The position numbers and the translations under genes are program-made. The notes beneath the pieces were generated by a model. That model saw only the letters and a list, made by a program, of their open reading frames with translations. It had not been told where the DNA came from and did not search any database. From the IMG/VR virus record IMGVR_UViG_3300025379_000937, positions 1 through 20,416 of that record: a stretch of DNA of 20,416 nucleotides; one strand, given 5' to 3'. Source of the DNA: a virus. Below, in pieces: positions 6,567 through 12,548 of the stretch (position 1 is the first letter of the stretch; each line of letters starts with the position of its first letter).

Positions 6567-6817
6567 CATTACCTGATGAACGATATCGTGCTGTGATTGC
6601 CACTAGACGATTCCTTTTAGATCTTACAAACCCACAACACACCCCCAGAGTTCCTAAAATTATTAGAGAACATGCCAGTTGGTGTTTAAGGCATTACCCT
6701 AATGATTGGGAAATGCGTCGAGTAACAGAAGGCCACGGAGCTCAACTGTTTCAAGAAGAAATGGAACCACTGCATCGTATGGTGCTACAATATGAACAAG
6801 ATAAGGACGCAAAATGA
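6563..6817 (+). CDS. BPSL0761-like small protein, 84 aa
   Basis: ATG 6563 is preferred over ATG 6521. The product then begins MTLPDERYRAVIATRRFLLDL, and the start falls in the usual ATGA overlap. Residues 1-48 match my memory of a family of short bacterial and phage proteins (BPSL0761 type) that begin with MT(L/M)PDER.RAV..T..FL..L and carry a later R...LLRHYP box. The equivalent here is ASWCLRHYPNDWEM (residues 43-56). The family has no known activity. The remaining C-terminal part is a variable acidic helix. The gene lies in the co-directional operon and ends by overlapping the next ATG. Confidence 0.75.
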   Translation: MTLPDERYRAVIATRRFLLDLTNPQHTPRVPKIIREHASWCLRHYPNDWEMRRVTEGHGAQLFQEEMEPLHRMVLQYEQDKDAK

Positions 6818-7233
6818 AAATCGGTCTAAGTTATAGTCGTTGTGTTCGTGATATCTTTGACGGTAAAGTTAGCATCAGTAATGTATTGCTAATTATTGCT
6901 CGTACAGATTTTGATCCTCACAATGATGAGCAGTGGGCTGGTATTTGGGCTGGGTATCACGGCTACAATCCCTGGAGTAATCCCGAGTGGGCCAGTTATG
7001 AAGACGAAGACGAAGAAAAGTTTCGCAAAATTAGTATTGAATTGTACGATACTGGACGCATGCATCAGCCTCGCCAATTTGGCGCACATCCAAGGCGCTT
7101 GCCCTACATTTGGCTTGAGGCAGGATTACCCAATGATGAAATGGCCAGTAACCCCGCAGTTAAGAAGGCATGGGAACAGTTCCAAATTATTGCCGGATTG
7201 AGCAATGCCAAAATGATTGATGACAACTTCTAA
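6814..7233 (+). CDS. Phage protein of unknown function sharing a C-terminal tail with the 12090 gene, 139 aa
   Basis: The ATG at 6814 has an AAGGA Shine-Dalgarno upstream and overlaps the preceding stop. The N-terminus reads MKIGLSYSRCVRDIFDGKVS. The core contains IIARTDFDP, WAGIWAGY and a GRMHQPRQFGAHPRR segment (residues 81-95), a combination I associate with conserved hypotheticals of T4-like aquatic phages. Residues 113-129 (NPAVKKAWEQFQIIAGL) closely match the C-terminal tail of the unrelated protein encoded at 12090-12548, which suggests a shared docking peptide. No catalytic motif is clear. Its last 14 bases overlap the next gene. Confidence 0.82.
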   Translation: MKIGLSYSRCVRDIFDGKVSISNVLLIIARTDFDPHNDEQWAGIWAGYHGYNPWSNPEWASYEDEDEEKFRKISIELYDTGRMHQPRQFGAHPRRLPYIWLEAGLPNDEMASNPAVKKAWEQFQIIAGLSNAKMIDDNF

Positions 7234-7867
7234 AGAAATTAATATAACTCGTCCCTTGGTATTTGAAGATACGTATAATTTTAACAAAACTATACTATTG
7301 CCTAAATGCCTTCAGCAGGCACAATCGCCAGGGTTTACATCAAATAAAGAACCTTTGATGATAGGTGCTGTGGGAACATCTGCCACAGCATCTGTAAACA
7401 ACGGGATTAATAATATTATCACTGATCCAAATCAGCCGCACTACTGGCCCGAGCTATCACATTTTACTTCTTGGATGCTGAATAAAGCAGATGAAATATT
7501 TAAGATGTGGCAGTTTGAATACAGTGGGATAGAAATTGTCAAGAGCTGGGTCAATAGGCATCAGCAAGGTGGTTGGACCAATGCTCACTACCATTTGTAT
7601 TCAGACTTGGTAGTCAGCGCCTACATTCAAGCACCCCAAGGCAGTGGTAACTTGGTGATAACTGATCCCATGGAATATCATTGGATGGGTTATAGAGCTG
7701 CCATTAATACCGATATACTGTTGGGCAATATCATACCTGTTACAGACAATAGTGTTATATTCTTTGCTCCATTTTTAAGACATCATACAGAAATAAATCA
7801 AACGCAACAAGATAGATGGGTACTGAGTTTAAATCTTAGAACCGTCCCATTACCAAGAAATAATTAA
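7220..7867 (+). CDS. 2-oxoglutarate/Fe(II)-dependent oxygenase-like protein (TIGR02466 type)
   Basis: The start is ATG 7220 rather than TTG 7217, giving 215 residues. The family signature is visible. SWVNRHQQGGWTNAHYH (residues 109-125) is followed by SAYIQAPQGSGNLVITDP, and then by a distal FFAPFLRHHTEINQ (181-194) and RWVLSLNLR. In this double-stranded beta-helix family the proximal His and a distal His hold Fe(II), and a later Arg binds 2-oxoglutarate. His123 or His125, His188 or His189, and Arg199 are the candidates here. The substrate is unknown. Members are common in aquatic phages and could hydroxylate protein or nucleic acid. The gene overlaps the previous one by 14 bases and precedes clpP. 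Confidence 0.78.
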   Translation: MTTSKEINITRPLVFEDTYNFNKTILLPKCLQQAQSPGFTSNKEPLMIGAVGTSATASVNNGINNIITDPNQPHYWPELSHFTSWMLNKADEIFKMWQFEYSGIEIVKSWVNRHQQGGWTNAHYHLYSDLVVSAYIQAPQGSGNLVITDPMEYHWMGYRAAINTDILLGNIIPVTDNSVIFFAPFLRHHTEINQTQQDRWVLSLNLRTVPLPRNN

Positions 7868-7876
7868 AGGAAAATT

Positions 7877-8470
7877 ATGTATAACAATCTAGTACCAATG
7901 GTGGTTGAAAAGACCGGACAGGGCGAACGTGCTTTTGACATTTACAGTCGCTTGCTCAATGAGCGTATTGTATTTTTGAACGGCCCTGTGGATGACTACA
8001 GTGCCAATTTGGTTGTGGCACAAATGCTACACCTGGAAAGTGTGGACAGTGAAAAAGACATTCACTTTTATATTAATAGTCCAGGTGGTGTTATCACTGC
8101 GGGCATGAGTGTTTATGATGTCATGCAGTTTGTCAAACCTGATGTGGCAACCTATGTCATGGGACAGGCCTGTAGTATGGGCAGTTTCCTAGCACAAGCA
8201 GGCACCGCAGGCAAGCGTTACATGTTACCTAACAGTCGTCACATGATTCACCAACCCAGTGGAGGTGCTAGGGGCATGGCCAGTGATATTGAAATTTCAT
8301 ATCATGAAATTATGTTTTGGAAAAAGCGGCTAACTGAACTCTATGTCAAACACAATACTGGTGGTAAAACTTTTGAAGATTTTGAGCGTGACATGGATCG
8401 AGACACATTCATGAGCGCAGATGAAGCCTTGTCCTATGGATTATGTGACAAGATAATTGAAAGCAGATAA
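7877..8470 (+). CDS. clpP: ClpP-like ATP-dependent protease proteolytic subunit
   Basis: The 197-residue product aligns by eye with bacterial ClpP over its full length. [14 protein letters not shown] carries the nucleophile Ser100. [12 protein letters not shown] carries His125. The [21 protein letters not shown] block carries the catalytic Asp176, shifted by a two-residue insertion relative to E. coli. The oxyanion strip INSPGG (residues 67-71) is intact. The family forms a tetradecameric barrel fed by ClpX or ClpA. No Clp ATPase is in this window, so it may pair with a host unfoldase or act in capsid maturation. AAAGGAAA five bases before the ATG is a strong Shine-Dalgarno. The next gap holds a possible late promoter. 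Confidence 0.93.
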   Translation: MYNNLVPMVVEKTGQGERAFDIYSRLLNERIVFLNGPVDDYSANLVVAQMLHLESVDSEKDIHFYINSPGGVITAGMSVYDVMQFVKPDVATYVMGQACSMGSFLAQAGTAGKRYMLPNSRHMIHQPSGGARGMASDIEISYHEIMFWKKRLTELYVKHNTGGKTFEDFERDMDRDTFMSADEALSYGLCDKIIESR

Positions 8471-8478
8471 TGTGATAG

Positions 8479-8527
8479 TTAAATACTGCCCCTAAGCGAA
8501 TTAAATATTTTTACTTAGGGGAGAGCA
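8479..8527 (+). promoter_or_regulatory. TAAATA-type promoter candidate plus Shine-Dalgarno-sequestering hairpin
   Basis: TTAAATAC at 8479-8486 resembles a T4-type late promoter element. It is followed at once by a perfect 8-bp inverted repeat, CCCCTAAG (8489-8496) and CTTAGGGG (8514-8521), with a 17-base AT-rich loop that carries a second TTAAATA. The 3' arm contains the GGGGAGA Shine-Dalgarno of the gene at 8530, so the repeat could hide the ribosome site. If transcription starts near 8492 the hairpin would be cut, and the repeat would then act as DNA. Confidence 0.5.
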
Positions 8528-8529
8528 TT

Positions 8530-8847
8530 ATGGCACAAATTTTATCAAAACATCTAGAAGAAATCAAAGGCTTAACTTGGCAACGCAAGGCTTGGTTATT
8601 ATTAAGTACAGTTGTATTGGTTGTGATCGGATTTTTAATTTTCGATGAACACGGCCTAGAGGATCTTGGACTATATTTGCCCATTGCTATCTTAGGAATT
8701 TGCCTATCTGTTATCTGGTGGTATTGGGCCATGCACATGATGGGCCGTCTACTTTCACATAGAAAAGAAGAAACTGAAGTGTTGATAGAGATACGTGATT
8801 CCATTAAAGAAATACGAGAAGAAGTTCGTAAATCTTTTTCAAAATAA
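8530..8847 (+). CDS. Two-pass membrane protein with a coiled-coil tail, 105 aa
   Basis: Residues 21-38 and 47-70 are hydrophobic segments (the second is GLYLPIAILGICLSVIWWYW). They are separated by a short acidic loop and followed by a basic junction, SHRKE. Residues 77-103 (EETEVLIEIRDSIKEIREEV) look like a cytoplasmic coiled coil. The Shine-Dalgarno GGGGAGA lies in the 3' arm of an 8-bp hairpin. Two membrane passes and a charged tail would suit a holin or another inner-membrane protein, but the length and tail are not diagnostic. By recollection, similar short proteins occur in marine T4-like phages. Function uncertain. Confidence 0.8.
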   Translation: MAQILSKHLEEIKGLTWQRKAWLLLSTVVLVVIGFLIFDEHGLEDLGLYLPIAILGICLSVIWWYWAMHMMGRLLSHRKEETEVLIEIRDSIKEIREEVRKSFSK

Positions 8848-8954
8848 TTTACTTTATTAAATATCACTGTATAATTATTATATAGCGGTCTTGGAGCATC
8901 ATCCCGCTTTACAAATTCTGCTGCCTATGCTATAATTTAACATAGGAGATAAAA
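8848..8954 (+). promoter_or_regulatory. 107-base intergenic region with at least one sigma70-type promoter
   Basis: TTTACA (8908-8913) and TATAAT (8931-8936) with a 17-base spacer form a good promoter for the gene at 8955. CCTATG (8924-8929) and CATAGG (8941-8946) are a 6-bp inverted repeat around the -10 whose right half includes the TAGGAG Shine-Dalgarno. It could be an operator. Farther upstream, TTTACT (8848-8853) with TATAAT (8870-8875) at 16 bases is a weaker second candidate. A TTAAATAT element lies near 8857. The leader resembles the one at 2690-2715, where TTTAACA, TAGGAG and AAAAATGGC recur. Confidence 0.65.
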
Positions 8955-9404
8955 ATGGCAAAGTATTATTCGACTAAGCATTATGGGCACAACATTGGCC
9001 TATCAGCAGTTTTTAGACAACCAAACGCAGATCACAGTCACTGTCATTTGCTACACGGCTACAGTCTAGCATTTACATTTACATTTGGTTGTGATAGATT
9101 AGATGACAAAAACTGGGCAGTGGACTTTGGTGGTCTTAAAAAACTCAAGGCATGGTTAGAAGATCATTTTGATCATAAACTGGCGTTGGATCTTAAAGAT
9201 CCATATCTAAATAAATTTACAGAATTAGAACAGTTGGGTTTGGCTGAGATTAGAGTGTTTGATGGTGTGGGAGCAGAGAAGTTTGCCGAACATGCCTTTA
9301 ACTTTGCTGATTCTCTAATCAGAGAAGCCAGTGATAATCGTTGTTATTGTGTTCGAGTAGAGTGTGCTGAGCATGGTGCTAATTCGGCTATTTACGAAGG
9401 TTAA
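8955..9404 (+). CDS. queD: QueD-like 6-carboxytetrahydropterin synthase / PTPS-fold protein
   Basis: The 149-residue protein shows the PTPS/QueD pattern: HSHCHLLHGYSLAFTF with Cys30 and His34, WAVDFGGLKKLKAWLEDHFDHK with Asp58, Asp73 and His74, and a C-terminal VECAEHGANSAIYE. QueD converts dihydroneopterin triphosphate to 6-carboxytetrahydropterin on the route to queuosine and other 7-deazaguanines. The usual first zinc histidine in an FSAAH box is absent (LSAVFRQ here), and HGH is HGY. The metal site must therefore use other histidines, for example in NADHSHCH. This divergent form is familiar from T4-like phages. Phages use 7-deazaguanines to shield DNA, but queC, queE and folE are not in view. 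It has its own promoter and the ATAGGAG Shine-Dalgarno. Confidence 0.8.
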   Translation: MAKYYSTKHYGHNIGLSAVFRQPNADHSHCHLLHGYSLAFTFTFGCDRLDDKNWAVDFGGLKKLKAWLEDHFDHKLALDLKDPYLNKFTELEQLGLAEIRVFDGVGAEKFAEHAFNFADSLIREASDNRCYCVRVECAEHGANSAIYEG

Positions 9405-9561
9405 AAAACTTTGGAGACTATGGGCCAAGGCTCTAGGTGAAAAGTCAGGCGATACGGATGAAGAGTCAGACCGTATTGCTTGTATTCGAACTTTAATTGT
9501 GCTATCATATATTTTAACAAACTGCTTTATAATAGCAGGTGTTATTAGACATTGGAATTAA
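9373..9561 (+). CDS. Small membrane protein overlapping the QueD-like gene, 62 aa
   Basis: This frame begins inside the 3' end of the queD-like gene. ATG 9373 is used, and a GTG three codons earlier (9364) is possible. The product has a basic amphipathic start (FTKVKKLWRLWAKALGEKSG), an acidic stretch (DTDEESDR) and one strong hydrophobic segment at residues 38-58 (RTLIVLSYILTNCFIIAGVI). The KLWRLWAKALGEK...R...NCFIIAGVIRHW arrangement matches my memory of a small membrane protein recurrent in T4-like aquatic phages, which supports coding despite the 32-base overlap and weak Shine-Dalgarno. Role unknown. Confidence 0.7.
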   Translation: MVLIRLFTKVKKLWRLWAKALGEKSGDTDEESDRIACIRTLIVLSYILTNCFIIAGVIRHWN

Positions 9562-9563
9562 AC

Positions 9564-9722
9564 ATGAATGATAAAGAATTTTTAGAAAAAGTAAATCATT
9601 TGTATAACATATACAGCAATGACATTGGTCCTAAATTGGATATAGAAAATTTCATTACTTGGATATACAAACAATATGGATTTTTAGAACCTAAAAAGGA
9701 TAAAAATGAAGATAGGATTTAA
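9564..9722 (+). CDS. Small protein of 52 aa, unknown function
   Basis: ATG 9564 follows the previous stop by two bases and the frame ends at TAA 9720-9722, 17 bases into the next gene. The product starts MNDKEFLEKVNHLYNIYSND, continues with KLDIENFITWIYKQYGFLEP and ends in a lysine-rich tail. It looks like a helical globular protein with no membrane segment. No clear Shine-Dalgarno precedes it, so translation may depend on coupling to the gene before. Its tail carries the AAAAGGAT that serves as ribosome site for the cytidylyltransferase gene. It was kept because it fills the gap with protein-like content and fits the neighbouring junctions. Confidence 0.6.
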   Translation: MNDKEFLEKVNHLYNIYSNDIGPKLDIENFITWIYKQYGFLEPKKDKNEDRI

Positions 9723-10188
9723 TTGTAGTAGTTTTGACCTGTTACATGCTGGGCATGTAACAATGTTAAAAATGGAGAAACAACTTTGCGATTATTTGAT
9801 TGTGGCTCTACAAATTGATCCTACCATCGATCGTCCTGGTATTAAAAACAAACCTGTACAAAGTGCCTACGAACGGTATGTACAATTACAGGCCTGTAAG
9901 TATGTGGATGAAATCCTTATATATGAAACCGAATACGATCTTTTACAGTTGTTACAAACTCAAACTATTCATATTCGTTTCCTAAGTGAAGAATACCTCA
10001 ACAGAGATTTCACAGGCAAACAGTGGTGTATGAATAATGGTATTGAGCTACACTATCATAAACGACAACATGATTATAGTTCTAGCGAACTACGAGCAAG
10101 AACAGCCAAATTAGAAAACGCCAAAGATAAAGATTCCAGTAAGGCGTTGCCACAATACAGTCCAGAATTAATCAAGGCTCCAGAATGA
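9706..10188 (+). CDS. Cytidylyltransferase-like nucleotidyltransferase (TagD/RfaE family)
   Basis: The N-terminus MKIGFNCSSFDLLHAGHV carries the HxxH nucleotide-binding signature (His14, His17) of the cytidylyltransferase superfamily. RYVQLQACKYVDEILIYE follows, and a later YSSSELRARTA fits the motif that contacts the triphosphate. Relatives transfer CMP or AMP to glycerol-3-phosphate, heptose-phosphate or similar. The substrate cannot be told here. At 160 residues it is slightly longer than TagD (about 130), with a hydrophilic tail. It starts inside the preceding small gene (AAGGA Shine-Dalgarno) and overlaps the next by ATGA, forming a three-gene nucleotide-sugar cassette with the two reductase/epimerase-type genes. 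The likely purpose is activation of a sugar or polyol phosphate for modification of DNA or cell surface. Confidence 0.82.
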   Translation: MKIGFNCSSFDLLHAGHVTMLKMEKQLCDYLIVALQIDPTIDRPGIKNKPVQSAYERYVQLQACKYVDEILIYETEYDLLQLLQTQTIHIRFLSEEYLNRDFTGKQWCMNNGIELHYHKRQHDYSSSELRARTAKLENAKDKDSSKALPQYSPELIKAPE

Positions 10189-10964
10189 TTGCTCTTATTG
10201 GCCATGGCTACGTAGCCAAACATATTGCCTGTGAATTAGAAGGGCAGGGATTGGAATATGTTTGGATCACACATCGTGATCCTGTTCCACAATGCTTGTC
10301 AATTATCAATGCCGCAGGCTACACAGGATCACCTAATGTAGATGCTTGTGAAACTTACAAACAAGAAACAATTGATGGCAATGTGGTCTGGCCTGTGCAA
10401 CTTGAACTAGCCAATCCCAACAAGCCCATTGTACATATCAGCAGTGGGTGTGTGTATTCAGGTTATGATAAAGAGTATACTGAATATGATGAGCCTAATT
10501 TTGATTTTGGCAATGGCAGTTTCTATAGTGGATCAAAAGCATTAGGTCAAAAAATGCTGATGCCATTTTTGTACAAGAGTTATCTATTACGGATTCGTAT
10601 GCCCTTTGGTGACTATGAAGATACTAAAAACTTCTTGACCAAAATGAAACGCTACGACAAATTAATCAGTTATGACAACAGTTTAAGCTACATGCCGGAT
10701 GTGGCTCGATTTGCTGTGGCCTGTGCTCTAGGTAAAATTAGTCCTAAAGGAATTTACAATGTGTGTAATCCTGGTTTCAGTAACGCTAGAGAAATAGTCA
10801 GCATGATGGGCATAGATAAAGAGTTCTTTACTGACGAAGAGTTTAAACAGGCTGTGGTAGCTCCTAGAAGTAATTGTATTTTAAGTACAAAAAAACTACA
10901 ATCTGTATTTGACATACAGGATGTAAAAACAGCATTAACGACTGCGATTGGAAATTTAAAATGA
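10185..10964 (+). CDS. NAD(P)-dependent sugar reductase/epimerase, RmlD-like short-chain fold
   Basis: The 259-residue protein has an N-terminal Rossmann motif GHGYVA (residues 6-11). [10 protein letters not shown] fits the family's NAAA box. [11 protein letters not shown] carries the catalytic Ser, and YSGSKALGQ supplies Tyr114 and Lys118 of the YxxxK active site. Such enzymes reduce or epimerise nucleotide-linked sugars, for example dTDP-4-keto-rhamnose reductase. The short first glycine motif (GxGxxA) and overall length suit the RmlD/extended-SDR group. The exact sugar is unknown. It overlaps the cytidylyltransferase and the decarboxylase-like gene by four bases each, so the three are surely co-translated. 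A surface- or DNA-modifying sugar pathway is the simplest reading. Confidence 0.83.
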   Translation: MIALIGHGYVAKHIACELEGQGLEYVWITHRDPVPQCLSIINAAGYTGSPNVDACETYKQETIDGNVVWPVQLELANPNKPIVHISSGCVYSGYDKEYTEYDEPNFDFGNGSFYSGSKALGQKMLMPFLYKSYLLRIRMPFGDYEDTKNFLTKMKRYDKLISYDNSLSYMPDVARFAVACALGKISPKGIYNVCNPGFSNAREIVSMMGIDKEFFTDEEFKQAVVAPRSNCILSTKKLQSVFDIQDVKTALTTAIGNLK

Positions 10965-11899
10965 AAAAAATATTAGTAACCGGTGGTGCCGGATTCCTAG
11001 GTAGCCATCTCTGTGAGCGACTGGTTCTAGAAGGACATCATGTGCTTTGTGTGGACAACTACTTTACAGGTAGTAAAAAGAATATTGAACACCTGCTAGA
11101 TTACAAAAACTTCGAAGTAATCCGCCAAGATATTTGTTTTCCCTTGTATGTGGAAGTAGATGAAATTTATAATTTGGCATGCCCTGCTAGTCCCTTTTAC
11201 TATCAGTGGGATCCAATCCAAACTATGAAAACCAGTGTATTGGGTGCTTATAACATGTTGGGTTTGGCCAAACGTACTGGTGCTAAGATTCTTCAAGCAT
11301 CAACCAGTGAGATCTACGGTGATCCACAGTTACATCCACAGACTGAAGACTATTGGGGCAATGTAAATCCCATAGGTATTCGCAGTTGTTATGATGAAGG
11401 AAAACGTGCCGCCGAAACTCTGTTCATGGATTACTGGCGAGTACATTCAGTAGATGTTCGCATTGTGCGTATTTTTAATACCTATGGGCCAAGAATGGCC
11501 ACACAGGATGGACGTGTGGTCAGTAACTTCATTGTACAAGCTCTACAAAACAAGGACATCACCGTCTACGGTTCAGGACTACAGACTCGTAGTTTTTGCT
11601 ACGTAGACGATCTTATTGAAGGTATGGTACGTTATATGGCTGTGGATGGTGATGTTACTTTCCCAGGACCTATTAATTTGGGAAATCCTGGAGAGTTCAC
11701 TATGCTAGAACTGGCACAAAAGGTCATCGAACTCACAGGCACAGACAGTAGAATAGTACAAAGCACACTGCCACAAGACGATCCTAAACAGCGCCGGCCC
11801 GATATTTCAGTGGCTAGATCCAAATTAAATTGGGAACCCACTATTGAATTAGCCGAGGGACTACAAAAGACCATTGACTATTTTCGTAAAATAGTGTAA
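10961..11899 (+). CDS. UDP-glucuronate decarboxylase-like (UDP-xylose synthase) enzyme
   Basis: The 312-residue product is the most conserved-looking protein in the cassette. It has [12 protein letters not shown] (residues 7-18) for NAD binding, [13 protein letters not shown] (70-82), [10 protein letters not shown] (113-122), the active-site [10 protein letters not shown] (Tyr144, Lys148), FNTYGPRM and a C-terminal KQRRPDIS (277-283). The ACPASP, SEIYGDP and RRPDI blocks are the ones that distinguish UDP-xylose synthases from UDP-glucose 4-epimerases. The reaction would be UDP-glucuronate to UDP-xylose with internal NAD recycling. In some T4-like phages pentoses are attached to hydroxymethylcytosine, so a DNA-modification role is plausible. 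Host surface modification is the alternative. Its end contains the -35 of the next promoter. Confidence 0.88.
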   Translation: MKKILVTGGAGFLGSHLCERLVLEGHHVLCVDNYFTGSKKNIEHLLDYKNFEVIRQDICFPLYVEVDEIYNLACPASPFYYQWDPIQTMKTSVLGAYNMLGLAKRTGAKILQASTSEIYGDPQLHPQTEDYWGNVNPIGIRSCYDEGKRAAETLFMDYWRVHSVDVRIVRIFNTYGPRMATQDGRVVSNFIVQALQNKDITVYGSGLQTRSFCYVDDLIEGMVRYMAVDGDVTFPGPINLGNPGEFTMLELAQKVIELTGTDSRIVQSTLPQDDPKQRRPDISVARSKLNWEPTIELAEGLQKTIDYFRKIV

Positions 11900-11902
11900 A
11901 AT
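11874..11902 (+). promoter_or_regulatory. Sigma70-type promoter overlapping the end of the decarboxylase-like gene
   Basis: TTGACT (11874-11879) and TAAAAT (11897-11902) are separated by 17 bases. The predicted start near 11909 gives a short leader with the AGGAG Shine-Dalgarno (11914-11918) five bases before ATG 11924. The -35 hexamer is the same TTGACT as at 2652. The -35 lies within the codons for the last residues of the upstream protein, so chance cannot be excluded, but the spacing and position before a probable regulator are persuasive. Confidence 0.55.
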
Positions 11903-11923
11903 ATAGTTTTAGCAGGAGACAAC

Positions 11924-12109
11924 ATGACACAGCGTTGGGTTGTGACACTCGAAGAAGCCGATGACGGCAGTGAAGATTTGGTACTCCCTCTACCGCAGGA
12001 CTTACTTGAACAAGTAGGTTGGGCTGAGGGCGATGTGTTAGAATGGTCTGATAACAAGGATGGAACATACTACATCCAGAAAGTCAAAGATGAAAAAGAT
12101 CTATTATGA
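11924..12109 (+). CDS. AbrB/MazE-like DNA-binding protein, 61 aa
   Basis: The 61-residue product has the swapped-hairpin pattern of SpoVT/AbrB domains: a strand WVVTLEEADDGSEDLVLPLP, a turn with helix QDLLEQVGWAEGD, and a second strand VLEWSDNKDGTYYIQKV. Such proteins bind DNA as dimers and act as transcription regulators or antitoxins. Here there is no partner toxin. Phages of this type often carry solitary AbrB-like proteins. It has a likely own promoter and a strong AGGAG Shine-Dalgarno. Its 3' end overlaps the next gene by 20 bases in another frame. DNA targets are unknown; the palindromes at the promoters of 2713 and 8955 would be worth testing. Confidence 0.75.
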   Translation: MTQRWVVTLEEADDGSEDLVLPLPQDLLEQVGWAEGDVLEWSDNKDGTYYIQKVKDEKDLL

Positions 12110-12548
12110 AAAAATTGGACGAAGGTATGTGCCTGTAGCCGAATATGATAACGATTTTTTGGACAGCTTTCCAAAAGGCAATCATTTGGTTATGTCTTAT
12201 CCCGGAGGTACTAGTCGTAGGTTTAATATTGACCCTAACTATGCGGCTATGATTGCCGCAGGTCGAGTGGCTGAAGATGCTATATGCAAGGCTATTAGTA
12301 AGGCCAGTGAACTGCGTCCTAAACAAACTCCTATCACCCCTAAACAGAAACGAGCATGGGAAGCGTTGGCTGAAGCATTTGGTGATGAACTTTGTACGCT
12401 ACACGGGCTCAGTGTACATGACTGTGCTGAAGCTGGGGTCAAAGCCATGATGGCAGAGGCCGACAAGTTGATGACCAACCCCGCAGTTCGTAAGTCTTAT
12501 GAACAATTTCAAATGGTATGTGCGTTAACTAAAGAAAGTCAAAAGTGA
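12090..12548 (+). CDS. Phage protein of unknown function with the shared C-terminal tail, 152 aa
   Basis: The start is ATG 12090 (MKKIYYEKIGRRYVPVAEYD) rather than the earlier in-frame ATG at 12060, which lies deep in the upstream gene. The core contains GNHLVMSYPGGTSRRFNIDPNY (residues 30-51), AAGRVAEDAICKAISKASEL and TPKQKRAWEALAEAFGDEL, which by recollection is a conserved hypothetical of T4-like aquatic phages. Residues 130-147 (NPAVRKSYEQFQMVCALT) repeat, with a few changes, the tail of the protein encoded at 6814-7233. No active site is recognised. It ends in an overlap with the UV endonuclease start. Structural or regulatory roles are equally possible. Confidence 0.82.
   Translation: MKKIYYEKIGRRYVPVAEYDNDFLDSFPKGNHLVMSYPGGTSRRFNIDPNYAAMIAAGRVAEDAICKAISKASELRPKQTPITPKQKRAWEALAEAFGDELCTLHGLSVHDCAEAGVKAMMAEADKLMTNPAVRKSYEQFQMVCALTKESQK

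Noticed and set aside
8884-8914. AGCGG...CCGCT inverted repeat as a terminator after the membrane protein gene
   Set aside because: Only 5 bp with a 15-base loop and no T-run. It also overlaps the -35 region of the next promoter.
9498-9533. TATAAT at 9528 as a promoter for the small gene at 9564
   Set aside because: No acceptable -35 stands at 16-18 bases, and it lies inside codons of the small membrane protein gene.
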